NCBI GenBank assembly: GCA_014799585.1 | Contig: JAAVHU010000001.1 | Location: forward strand, 6,778-13,052 | Source: Clostridiales bacterium | Lineage (GTDB): Bacteria > Bacillota > Clostridia > Oscillospirales > Acutalibacteraceae | DNA: 6,275 nt | Direction: 5' to 3' | Shown here: positions 1 through 5,915 of the stretch, piece by piece | Layout: every line of letters starts with the position of its first letter | Position numbering within the stretch: the first letter of the stretch is position 1 | Position numbers and translations under genes: made by a program | The notes under the pieces: generated by a model | The model's database searches: none | Told to the model about the DNA's origin: nothing | The model's input: the letters and a program-made list of their open reading frames with translations, nothing else

Positions 1-183
1 TTCATAAACAGTTTCTTCCTTATCATTATTCTTTGCGGCAATCACCATTTCGGTGCATTCCTCGCCAACCTTTTTAAGGATTTTATCTATTCCCTGTTCA
101 AAAAGATAAGCGGTATAGGAACCCTCTGCTTTTTCATTTTTTCTTTCTATAATAACCTGATATTCGTTTTTAATTAAATCCAT
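1..183 (-). CDS. hisE: Phosphoribosyl-ATP pyrophosphatase HisE (3' end beyond window)
   Basis: HisE hydrolyses phosphoribosyl-ATP to phosphoribosyl-AMP and pyrophosphate, the second step of histidine synthesis, in the cytoplasm. I translated this frame by hand: it is open from the ATG at 183 to the window edge, giving 61 residues of an expected 100-110, so the C-terminal part is missing only because the window stops. Visible family marks are [11 protein letters not shown] (residues 21-31), [10 protein letters not shown] (33-42) and the metal-binding pattern EExxE (E41, E42, E45); the second acidic motif would lie beyond the edge. An AAGGAG ribosome binding site (194-199) overlaps the hisI stop codon and sits 10 bases before the ATG. 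HisE is a separate gene here, 14 bases after hisI, and not the HisIE fusion found in many bacteria. It is the last gene visible in the operon. Confidence 0.93.
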   Translation of the reverse strand, partial: MDLIKNEYQVIIERKNEKAEGSYTAYLFEQGIDKILKKVGEECTEMVIAAKNNDKEETVYE

Positions 184-197
184 CAGAAATTTTCTCC

Positions 198-524
198 TTA
201 ATTTTCACATTTTATTTCGTTAAAGAAGCAGGAATGATTACCTGTGTGGCAGGCAGCACCTGTTTGAATAACCTTAATCAGCAAGGTATCATCATCACAG
301 TCTCCGTGAATGGAAACAATTTTTTGCAGATGACCGCTTGTTGCACCCTTATTCCAAAGCTCCTGCCTGCTTCTTGACCAGAACCAAGTATAGCCTGTTT
401 CAAGTGTTTTCTGCATAGACTCTCTGTTCATATATGCAAGCATAAGCACTTCATTTGTGCCGTCTTCCTGAATAATGGCAGGAATTAAATCTGCCTTTTT
501 AAAATACTTTTCAACATCTATCAT
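198..524 (-). CDS. hisI: Phosphoribosyl-AMP cyclohydrolase HisI
   Basis: HisI opens the purine ring of phosphoribosyl-AMP to give ProFAR, step 3 of histidine synthesis. With the start chosen here it is 108 residues, the normal size of the stand-alone enzyme. The zinc cysteines are C76, C92 and C99, in the family spacing of 16 and 7 residues. The acidic metal-binding cluster is D75, D77 and D79 in GDCDDDT, and the signature [10 protein letters not shown] lies at 91-100. The N-terminal MLAYMNRES (28-36) and [14 protein letters not shown] (47-60) are also typical. A GTG at 530 would add two residues, but it lies inside the ribosome binding site AGAGGTG (530-536). The ATG at 524 has a 5-base spacer, so I take it as the start. 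That ATG overlaps the hisA stop as ATGA, suggesting translational coupling. There is no HisE domain; HisE is the next gene. No hisF lies between hisA and hisI, where it commonly occurs. Confidence 0.96.
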   Translation of the reverse strand: MIDVEKYFKKADLIPAIIQEDGTNEVLMLAYMNRESMQKTLETGYTWFWSRSRQELWNKGATSGHLQKIVSIHGDCDDDTLLIKVIQTGAACHTGNHSCFFNEIKCEN

Positions 525-1234
525 TTGCACACCTCTATTGCTTCTTCAAGAATAAGCGTTTTATTGTAAAGACTTTTGCCGCAGATTGCACCATAAAGCC
601 CTTCATTTTTAAGAGCAATAATATCATCAATATTTGTAACGCCACCCGAAGCTGTTATGTCACAGGAAACAGCATTGTTTATTTCAACAAGCTGCTTGAT
701 GTTCGGACCGCTCAAGGTTCCGTCCTTTGAAATATCGGTATAAATAATTGTTTTAACACCAACAGCTTCCATTTGCTTTGCAAGATCCGTGAAATAAACA
801 TCAGAGCCCTCTGTCCAGCCCTCTGTTGCGGCATAGCCGTTTTTGGCATCAATACCAACGGCGATAACATCACCGAATTCTTTAACAGCTTCTTTAACAA
901 GATTTGGATTTTTAAGAGCAACAGAGCCAAGAATGATACGGCTGATACTGTTATTCACATAAAAATCTATATCCTGCATTGTGCGGATGCCTCCGCCGAT
1001 TTCAACCTTAAGACCTGTCTCGTTCGCAACTGCTGTAAAGGTTTTTGCATTTACAGGCTTCTTTTGTAAAGAGCCATCAAGATCTACCATATGAATCCAA
1101 GAAGCACCTGCCTTTTCAAACTGAAAAGCAGTTTCAAGTGCATTATCGGCAACCTGATGAGCAGTTGAAAAATCACCCTTGTAAAGGCGAACAGGTTTAC
1201 CATCTATTATATCTATTGCAGGGAAAATAATCAT
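521..1234 (-). CDS. hisA: ProFAR isomerase HisA
   Basis: HisA is the (beta-alpha)8-barrel isomerase that converts ProFAR to PRFAR, step 4 of histidine synthesis. The 237-residue length is normal. The two catalytic aspartates are visible: D8 in FPAIDI and D129 in VGIDAKNG. The isomerase-type GYAATEGW (133-140) follows, and T166 lies in [13 protein letters not shown]. Phosphate-binding glycine stretches are at 79-82 (IGGGIRT) and 195-199 (ASGGVTN). D129 followed by the GW segment favours HisA over its close relative HisF. The start ATG shares one base with the hisB stop (TAATG) and has an AAGGAG site at 1242-1247 with a 7-base spacer. The stop overlaps the hisI ATG. The product PRFAR needs HisH/HisF, which are not visible in this window although hisH often lies just before hisA and hisF just after it. 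Confidence 0.97.
   Translation of the reverse strand: MIIFPAIDIIDGKPVRLYKGDFSTAHQVADNALETAFQFEKAGASWIHMVDLDGSLQKKPVNAKTFTAVANETGLKVEIGGGIRTMQDIDFYVNNSISRIILGSVALKNPNLVKEAVKEFGDVIAVGIDAKNGYAATEGWTEGSDVYFTDLAKQMEAVGVKTIIYTDISKDGTLSGPNIKQLVEINNAVSCDITASGGVTNIDDIIALKNEGLYGAICGKSLYNKTLILEEAIEVCK
530..536 (-). promoter_or_regulatory. Ribosome binding site that decides the hisI start
   Basis: The minus strand reads AGAGGTG followed by five bases and ATG (524-522). A competing GTG at 530-528 begins within this site and so cannot use it. The site lies inside the last codons of hisA. Confidence 0.75.
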
Positions 1235-1809
1235 TACAGAACTCCTTTTGTTGAAAGAATACCGCCGTTATTCTGTGTTACGGCAATTTTTAATGCATGT
1301 GCAAGTGCTTTAAACAAGGCTTCAATCTCGTGATGAGAATTTGACCCGTAAATCACATTCAGATGAAGCGTAATTCCCGAATTCATTGCAAATGCACGGA
1401 AGAATTCTTCTGTGCAGCAGGTTTCATAATCACCACAGCGTTCCTCATTAAAATCTGCATTAAAAACAAGGAACGGACGATTTGAAATATCCAAAGCACA
1501 CATTGCAAGGCTTTCATCCATTGGAATATAGAAAGAGCCATATCTGTTTATTCCGCCCATATCACCAAGTGCTTCTTTAAATGCCAAACCAAGTGCAATA
1601 CCCGTATCCTCAACAGTATGATGTGTGTCTACCTCTAAATCACCTGTTACCTTAACATTTAAACCAAAGCCACCGTGAACGGCAAAGGCATTCAGCATAT
1701 GGTCAAAAAAGCCTATGCCTGTTGAAATTGCAACATCGCCGCCATCCAAATTCAATTCAATTTTAATCTGCGTTTCTTTTGTATTTCTTTCAATAGCAGA
1801 AGTTCTCAT
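1234..1809 (-). CDS. hisB: Imidazoleglycerol-phosphate dehydratase HisB
   Basis: HisB dehydrates imidazoleglycerol phosphate to imidazole-acetol phosphate using manganese bound by clustered histidines. The protein has 191 residues, the size of the single-function enzyme, with no N-terminal phosphatase domain as in E. coli HisB. Visible family motifs are STGIGFFDHML (29-39), the metal motif DTHHTVED (61-68), PMDES (96-100), the second metal motif SNSHHEIEALFKALAHAL (156-173), and the closing STKGVL (186-191). The start ATG at 1809 has a GAGGTGG site (1814-1820) four bases upstream. The gene begins 15 bases after the DUF3006 gene, and its stop overlaps the hisA start by one base. Its position directly after a non-histidine gene pair is unusual; in many Clostridia hisC or hisD precedes it. 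Confidence 0.97.
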   Translation of the reverse strand: MRTSAIERNTKETQIKIELNLDGGDVAISTGIGFFDHMLNAFAVHGGFGLNVKVTGDLEVDTHHTVEDTGIALGLAFKEALGDMGGINRYGSFYIPMDESLAMCALDISNRPFLVFNADFNEERCGDYETCCTEEFFRAFAMNSGITLHLNVIYGSNSHHEIEALFKALAHALKIAVTQNNGGILSTKGVL

Positions 1810-1824
1810 TTTTCCACCTCAAAT

Positions 1825-2028
1825 TCAGTCCTTAAACAGACTGTTCATAAGATTATTTATATTGTTTTTTCTTTTTTCCGTTTCTTCCGTTTCAACAGAA
1901 ATATGGATAACATCGCCCTCTTTAACGCCATTTGGCAATGCTTTAAGCGGAATATCGGCAAAACTGCCCTCTTCAATTTCGCAAACTGCAAAACCAGCTT
2001 CAATTCTGTCTACAATTAAAGTTTTCAT
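1825..2028 (-). CDS. DUF3006 domain small protein
   Basis: This 67-residue protein fits the DUF3006 family, whose function is unknown. Typical marks are VDRIE near the N-terminus (6-10), an alternating hydrophobic stretch ending in an acidic turn (AVCEIEEG, 14-21), LPNGVKEGDV (31-40), and a charged C-terminal helix with NNINNLMNSLF (55-65). It has no signal peptide or membrane segment, so it is predicted cytoplasmic, probably a small beta-barrel followed by a helix. The start ATG is 3 bases after the stop of the metallo-hydrolase gene and has an AAGGAA site (2035-2040) with a 6-base spacer. From memory, DUF3006 genes often sit next to ComEC-like metallo-hydrolases, so a link between the two products is likely, but nothing in the sequence shows what it is. 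The family assignment is from memory of its consensus and was not searched. Confidence 0.85.
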   Translation of the reverse strand: MKTLIVDRIEAGFAVCEIEEGSFADIPLKALPNGVKEGDVIHISVETEETEKRKNNINNLMNSLFKD

Positions 2029-2031
2029 ATG

Positions 2032-2928
2032 CTATTCCTTTTCAGAGTAAATCGTTATATCTGCTTTATCAGAAACAACAGCTATATTACCGTTTATATC
2101 CGTTCTTAAAACCTTTGAGCCTATTTCACTGAAACGATCCAACACCTTTTGATTAGGATGATTATAGGAATTATCCTTTCCAACCTCAATAACAGCAACT
2201 TTAGGTGACACAGCACTGACAAATTCAAAGGTTGAAGAAGTTTTACTGCCGTGATGACCAACCTTTAAAACATCCGCTTTCAGCGTATTCTTTGCTGCAT
2301 TCTTTAATACTTCATTCTCGGAAACATCTTCGGCATCACCCATAAACAGGAATACATTGCTTCCGTATTGAAGCCTTAAAACTGCTGAATAATTATTAAG
2401 ATCATCATAGCTTGCCTGAACAGGGGCAAGAAATTCAGCAGACAAATCATTATCCTGTATAGCAACTGTGCCTGCTTTTGCCGTATTGATGCTTAAACCC
2501 TTTTCAGCAATTGCAAGAAGCAGATTTTCATATGTTTTTGAATTTGACGAAGCCTTTGGCATATAAACTTCGCCTATATCAAAATACTGAACAACGGCTT
2601 TCATTCCGCCGATATGATCTGCGTGGGGATGCGTGGCAACAAGATAATCTATTTTGCTGTAACCAAGACTTGAAATAAAATCAACAATTTTATCTGAGCA
2701 ATCAGAGGTTGAGGCATCAATAAGCATACACTTACCATTAGGAAGCTGAATAAACTCACTGTCTCCCTGCCCAACATCTAAATAATTTACAACAATTGTT
2801 CCATCCGTTTGAAGATTTTTACCTGTTTCAAGTGTATTGGTATCTGTTGTAAAATAATAACCCGTGCAGGCAAGAAAAGCAAAAACGATAATGGATATAA
2901 CAGTTGTTATAAACCTTTTATTTCTCAT
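2032..2928 (-). CDS. ComEC-type metallo-beta-lactamase-fold hydrolase, N-terminally anchored or secreted
   Basis: This 298-residue protein matches the stand-alone hydrolase domain related to the C-terminus of the DNA-uptake channel ComEC (COG2333 type). Residues 1-5 are basic and about 6-25 form one hydrophobic segment, so it is probably exported or membrane-anchored. Cys21 follows FLA, a poor lipobox, so lipoprotein processing is only possible. Domain motifs in order are LDVGQGDS (50-57), the metal-binding THPHADHIGG (H100, H102, D104, H105), NYSAVLRL (179-186), FMGDAE (195-200, with D198), LKVGHHGSKTS (221-231) and NSYNHP (253-258). The active-site residues all appear intact. The ComEC channel domain and any choline-binding or LTD domain are absent. 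Relatives are suspected nucleases or phosphodiesterases, but the substrate cannot be read here. The ATG overlaps the hisD stop (ATGA), and DUF3006 follows by 3 bases, so it is built into the his operon. Export makes a role as the missing histidinol-phosphate phosphatase unlikely. Confidence 0.9.
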   Translation of the reverse strand: MRNKRFITTVISIIVFAFLACTGYYFTTDTNTLETGKNLQTDGTIVVNYLDVGQGDSEFIQLPNGKCMLIDASTSDCSDKIVDFISSLGYSKIDYLVATHPHADHIGGMKAVVQYFDIGEVYMPKASSNSKTYENLLLAIAEKGLSINTAKAGTVAIQDNDLSAEFLAPVQASYDDLNNYSAVLRLQYGSNVFLFMGDAEDVSENEVLKNAAKNTLKADVLKVGHHGSKTSSTFEFVSAVSPKVAVIEVGKDNSYNHPNQKVLDRFSEIGSKVLRTDINGNIAVVSDKADITIYSEKE

Positions 2929-4211
2929 TTTTCAAATCTAACCTTGATTGAATTGGCATGAGCCGTTAATCCCTCACTGTCTGCAAGTGTGATAATCTCA
3001 TCCTTAGCCTTTGCAAGTTCCTCTTCTGTATAATAAATGAAAGAAGATTTTTTAACGAAGCTGTCAACCGAAAGCGGGCTGAAAAATCTTGCTGTTCCGC
3101 TTGTTGGAAGAACGTGGTTCGGGCCTGCAAAATAATCGCCAAGCGGCTCAGGAGACCAATTTCCAAGGAATACAGAGCCTGCATTATCAAGCATACCGAT
3201 ATATTTAAGAGGCTCTTCAACGCAAAGTTCAAGATGTTCAGGTGCAAGCTCGTTTGCAAAAGTAATGGCCTGTTCAAGATTTTCGCAAACAATGATTTCA
3301 CCGTAATTTTCAAGAGATTCTTCGATGATTTCCTGCCTTTCAAGGAACTTAATCTGCTTTTCAAGCTCCTTGACAGTTGCTTTTGCAAGTGATTCAGAGG
3401 TTGTGAGCAATATGGATGAAGCCATTTTATCGTGCTCTGCCTGACTCATTAAATCAGCAGCAAGGAAAGACGGCTTTGCAGTTTTATCCGCAACAATAAG
3501 AATTTCGGAAGGACCTGCAACCATATCAATATCAACAACGCCGTAAAGAAGCTTTTTAGCCGTTGCAACAAAGATATTACCGGGGCCGACAATCTTATCT
3601 ACCTTTGGAATTTTTTCTGTTCCGTAAGCAAGAGCGGCAACTGCCTGTGCACCACCGCAAAGGAACACTTTATCAACACCCGCAACTGCGGCTGCTGCCA
3701 TAATATTTGGATTAGGCGTGCCATCCTTTGACGGAGGGGTTACCATTATAATTTCTTTTACACCTGCAATTTTAGCAGGAATTGCATTCATTAAAACAGA
3801 GCTTGGATAAGCTGCTGTTCCGCCCGGAACATAGATACCAACTCTGTGAAGCCCACGAACACGCTGACCCATAATAACGCCGTTTTCCTTTGTTGTAAGC
3901 CAGCTTTGCTGAGCCTGACGCTGGTGGAAATCATAAATATTATCTTTCGCATCAATGATAGCCTTTTTAAAATCATCATCAACCAAGTCAAGATATTCGG
4001 CAAGCTCGTCCTTTTCAATCACTGTTTTCTTAGGCATAGAGCCATCAAATCTTACAGTATATTCACGAACAGCATCATCACCGCCGTCTTTTACGCCCTG
4101 AATAATGGATGTAACAATATCAACGATTTTCTGATCTGTTTCGCCGCTTCTTTTCTTAAGATTTTCAATAAGCGTATATTCGCTTTTACCATTTGCTTTT
4201 GTAATTTTCAT
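2925..4211 (-). CDS. hisD: Histidinol dehydrogenase HisD
   Basis: HisD is the zinc, NAD-dependent enzyme that oxidises histidinol twice to give histidine, the last two steps of the pathway. At 428 residues it is full length. The expected zinc ligands are present: Q257 and H260 in MSQAEHD, D359 in PLGDYFAGPNH and H418 in LTAHANS. The catalytic pair E325-H326 lies in ELAPEHLEL. The nucleotide-binding region includes VGIYVPGGTAAYPSS (124-138), IVGPGN (207-212) and DMVAGPSEI (229-237). The start ATG at 4211 is 8 bases after the hisZG stop, with a GAGGTG site (4216-4221) overlapping that stop and a 4-base spacer. Its own TGA overlaps the start of the metallo-hydrolase gene. The gene order hisZG-hisD is standard; what follows it is not. 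Confidence 0.98.
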   Translation of the reverse strand: MKITKANGKSEYTLIENLKKRSGETDQKIVDIVTSIIQGVKDGGDDAVREYTVRFDGSMPKKTVIEKDELAEYLDLVDDDFKKAIIDAKDNIYDFHQRQAQQSWLTTKENGVIMGQRVRGLHRVGIYVPGGTAAYPSSVLMNAIPAKIAGVKEIIMVTPPSKDGTPNPNIMAAAAVAGVDKVFLCGGAQAVAALAYGTEKIPKVDKIVGPGNIFVATAKKLLYGVVDIDMVAGPSEILIVADKTAKPSFLAADLMSQAEHDKMASSILLTTSESLAKATVKELEKQIKFLERQEIIEESLENYGEIIVCENLEQAITFANELAPEHLELCVEEPLKYIGMLDNAGSVFLGNWSPEPLGDYFAGPNHVLPTSGTARFFSPLSVDSFVKKSSFIYYTEEELAKAKDEIITLADSEGLTAHANSIKVRFEK

Positions 4212-4219
4212 ATTTCACC

Positions 4220-5833
4220 TCACGCTTTACTTGCCTTTTCCATATCAGCAAGAAATGCTTCAATTTCATCTTTGCGAAGTTTCATTGAAGCCATATTAAC
4301 AATAACTCTTGCAGAAATAGGCAAGATTTCCTCAACAACCTCAAGCCCGTTTTCCTTTAAGGTTGAACCTGTTTCAACAATATCAACAATGCCGTCTGCC
4401 AAGCCGAGAAGCGGAGCAAGCTCAACACTGCCTTCAATTTTAATGATATCCACATCCATACCCTTTGATTTAAAGAAATCTCTTGCAACCTTAGGATATT
4501 TGGATGCAACTGTTTTTCTTTTATAACCGCTGAAGAAATCTGTATCCTTCGGGCAGGCAAGCGCAAAACGGCATTTGCCGAGGTTTAAATCCATAACCTC
4601 ATAAAACGAACTGCCGTGTTCAACAATCGTATCCTTGCCAACAACACCGATATCGCATACACCGTGTTCAACATAGGTTATAACATCAGGTGCTTTTGAA
4701 AGCACCGCCTCATATTTATCAACAGGAAGAATTAATCTTCTGCCCTTATTTTCAAGCTCGTTTGTATCAAGCCCCATTTTCTGAAAAAGCTTAACAGAGG
4801 ACTTTTCAAGCCTGCCCTTTGTTAGTGCAATTCTGATAGGTCTTTCAACATTGATAACCTCATTCTTTGCATCACAAAGTGCATTAACATCAACACCAAA
4901 GCCGATAGCAGGAACATCCAAACCAAATTCTGCAATCAGATTATCATATCTTCCGCCTGTAATTATCGTTACACCTGAGCCTTCAGCATATCCTCTGAAA
5001 ATAACGCCTGTATAATAATTGGAACGGTTAACAAGACCTAAATCTATCATAACTGCATCAGAAATACCCATTTCTTCAAGCTTATTCAAAAGCGTTTTCA
5101 GATAATCAAGAGCTTTATCTGAATTCTCGCTCTGATACAGTTTTTTCGCTTCATCAAGCACCTCTGTGCCGCCGAAAAGCCTTGGAAGTTTATGAAGCAC
5201 TTCTGTTTCGGCAGTATTGCCAAGCGCATCAAGCATATCCCCAAGAGCAGCATAATTCTTGCCCTCAATCAGCTTACAGATTTCAGATTTCTGAGCAGAG
5301 GATAAATTCATTTTATCAAGCACTGCATTAAAGAAGCCCGCATGTCCGATTTCAATTTTAAAGGAATTCAAATCAGATCTTTTAAGAGCCTCAACCGCCA
5401 TAGAGATAACCTCTATATCCGCATCAAGTGAGCCATCACCGATAAACTCAATTCCGCTTTGAGGAATTTCATCTGTTGTGCCTGCAAGCACCTTATTCTT
5501 AACAAAAACATTCTGATTATAATAAAGCCTTACGGGGAAATCAGCCTCTTTCAATCTTGTTGCAACAAGGCGGGCAATCGGCATTGTATTATCAGGGCGA
5601 AGCACTGTTGTTCTGCCCTGATTATCCGTTAATTTATACATATCATCGGCTTCAATGCCTGCATTTGAATTTGTAAACACATCAAAAAATTCAATAGCAG
5701 GTGTAATAACCTTGCGGTATGAATTCTCTTTATAAAGGGCAGACAGCGTGGTTTCAACATTCTTTCTGTCGTCACATTCTTCAAAAAGAAAATCACGGCT
5801 GCCCTCAGGTGTTATATTTGAATATCTTTTCAT
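4220..5833 (-). CDS. hisZG: HisZ-HisG fusion: ATP phosphoribosyltransferase regulatory and catalytic subunits
   Basis: One 537-residue reading frame joins two proteins that are usually separate. Residues 1 to about 320 are HisZ, a histidyl-tRNA-synthetase paralogue that carries the histidine feedback site. Synthetase-like marks are TTVLRPDNTMPIAR (75-88), YYNQNVFVKN (104-113), GIEFIG (127-132), NRSNYYTG (269-276) and TGGRYDNLI (292-300). Residues about 331-537 are short-form HisG, which couples ATP and PRPP in the first step of the pathway. Its marks are RIALTKGRLE (334-343), CDIGVVGKDT (393-402), EGSVELAPLLGLAD (467-480) and the PRPP loop VDIVETGSTLKENGL (483-497). No C-terminal ACT-like domain is present, as expected for a HisZ-dependent HisG. 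The linker (about 320-332) is very short. A GTG at 5854 would add seven residues, but it lies upstream of the AAGGAG site (5841-5846), so the ATG at 5833 is chosen. A promoter and possible operator lie immediately upstream. Confidence 0.95.
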   Translation of the reverse strand: MKRYSNITPEGSRDFLFEECDDRKNVETTLSALYKENSYRKVITPAIEFFDVFTNSNAGIEADDMYKLTDNQGRTTVLRPDNTMPIARLVATRLKEADFPVRLYYNQNVFVKNKVLAGTTDEIPQSGIEFIGDGSLDADIEVISMAVEALKRSDLNSFKIEIGHAGFFNAVLDKMNLSSAQKSEICKLIEGKNYAALGDMLDALGNTAETEVLHKLPRLFGGTEVLDEAKKLYQSENSDKALDYLKTLLNKLEEMGISDAVMIDLGLVNRSNYYTGVIFRGYAEGSGVTIITGGRYDNLIAEFGLDVPAIGFGVDVNALCDAKNEVINVERPIRIALTKGRLEKSSVKLFQKMGLDTNELENKGRRLILPVDKYEAVLSKAPDVITYVEHGVCDIGVVGKDTIVEHGSSFYEVMDLNLGKCRFALACPKDTDFFSGYKRKTVASKYPKVARDFFKSKGMDVDIIKIEGSVELAPLLGLADGIVDIVETGSTLKENGLEVVEEILPISARVIVNMASMKLRKDEIEAFLADMEKASKA

Positions 5834-5840
5834 AGTATAT

Positions 5841-5846
5841 CTCCTT
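5841..5846 (-). promoter_or_regulatory. Ribosome binding site that decides the hisZG start
   Basis: AAGGAG on the minus strand, 7 bases before the ATG at 5833. The longer in-frame alternative beginning with GTG at 5854 would translate through this site, so it is unlikely to be used. Confidence 0.85.
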
Positions 5847-5855
5847 AGTTGCACT

Positions 5856-5890
5856 TTAGCGTGCTAATGTGGTAATATGCTAACACATTA
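5856..5890. promoter_or_regulatory. Probable operator: nested inverted repeats over the his promoter
   Basis: Two symmetric elements lie side by side. The first (5856-5867) is TTAGC-GT-GCTAA, perfect 5-base arms with a 2-base centre. The second (5865-5890) has perfect 7-base arms, TAATGTG and CACATTA, around a 12-base core that is itself partly symmetric: 10 of 13 pairs match across the centre at 5877/5878. The two centres are 16 bases apart, and the 6-mer TGCTAA recurs at 5862 and 5878 with the same 16-base step. The larger element covers the -10 box, the place expected for a repressor. A TrpR-family regulator (YerC/HisR) has been proposed for histidine genes in Firmicutes, but I cannot confirm that this sequence matches its motif. 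Confidence 0.55.
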
Positions 5891-5905
5891 AAACTGCATT
5901 GTCAA
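5877..5905 (-). promoter_or_regulatory. Sigma-A-type promoter of the his operon
   Basis: Minus strand: -35 box TTGACA (5905-5900, perfect consensus), a spacer of 17 bases (5899-5883), and -10 box TAGCAT (5882-5877, 4 of 6), strengthened by a TG one base upstream (extended -10). The start point would be near 5870, giving a leader of only about 37 bases before the hisZG ATG. That is too short for a T-box or a his leader-peptide attenuator, so control is more likely at transcription initiation. Confidence 0.75.
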
Positions 5906-5915
5906 CTATTATATA

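Larger units (their letters stand above)
1..5833 (-). other. Histidine biosynthesis operon with an embedded metallo-hydrolase/DUF3006 pair
   Basis: Eight co-directional genes with junctions of 8, -4, 3, 15, -1, -4 and 14 bases (negative means overlap) follow the promoter at 5877-5905. No internal promoter or terminator is evident, and almost every gene has its own strong ribosome binding site. The exception is the metallo-hydrolase gene, whose nearest AAGG is too far upstream, so it probably depends on coupling to hisD translation. hisC, hisH, hisF and a histidinol-phosphate phosphatase gene are not present in the visible part; the operon may continue beyond the window edge after hisE. Confidence 0.9.

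Noticed and set aside
521..1234. The barrel protein being HisF instead of HisA
   Set aside because: The N-terminal FPAIDI, the VGIDAKNG segment followed by ATEGW, and the 237-residue length fit HisA; HisF normally starts with a KRIIPCLDV-like stretch, not seen here.
712..2050. Short open frames antisense to or out of frame with hisA, hisB and the DUF3006 gene
   Set aside because: All overlap well-supported genes, lack recognisable domains, and have compositions typical of shadow translations.
2032..2928. The metallo-hydrolase as the missing histidinol-phosphate phosphatase
   Set aside because: Known enzymes for this step are PHP or HAD/inositol-phosphatase types, and this protein has ComEC-type motifs plus an export or anchor segment, so it would not meet the cytoplasmic substrate.
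3846..4526. A 226-codon plus-strand open frame
   Set aside because: It lies antisense across hisD and the HisG part of hisZG, both of which are strongly supported by motifs. The translation is rich in Ser, Ile and Phe with no recognisable domain, so it is a shadow frame.
4849..4861. GAGG, six bases, ATG at the HisZ/HisG junction as a surviving hisG start
   Set aside because: The spacing is good, but this ATG is out of frame with HisG and its frame closes after a few codons. It could be a relic of the ancestral hisG start or chance; the evidence is too thin to call.
5856..5867. Stem-loop as a transcription terminator for polC
   Set aside because: The stem is only 5 bp with a 2-base loop and no T-run follows on the minus strand; it also lies downstream of the his promoter, so an operator role fits better.
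5834..5870. T-box riboswitch or histidine leader peptide upstream of hisZG
   Set aside because: The leader after the predicted start point is about 37 bases, and it has no His-codon run and no room for T-box structures.
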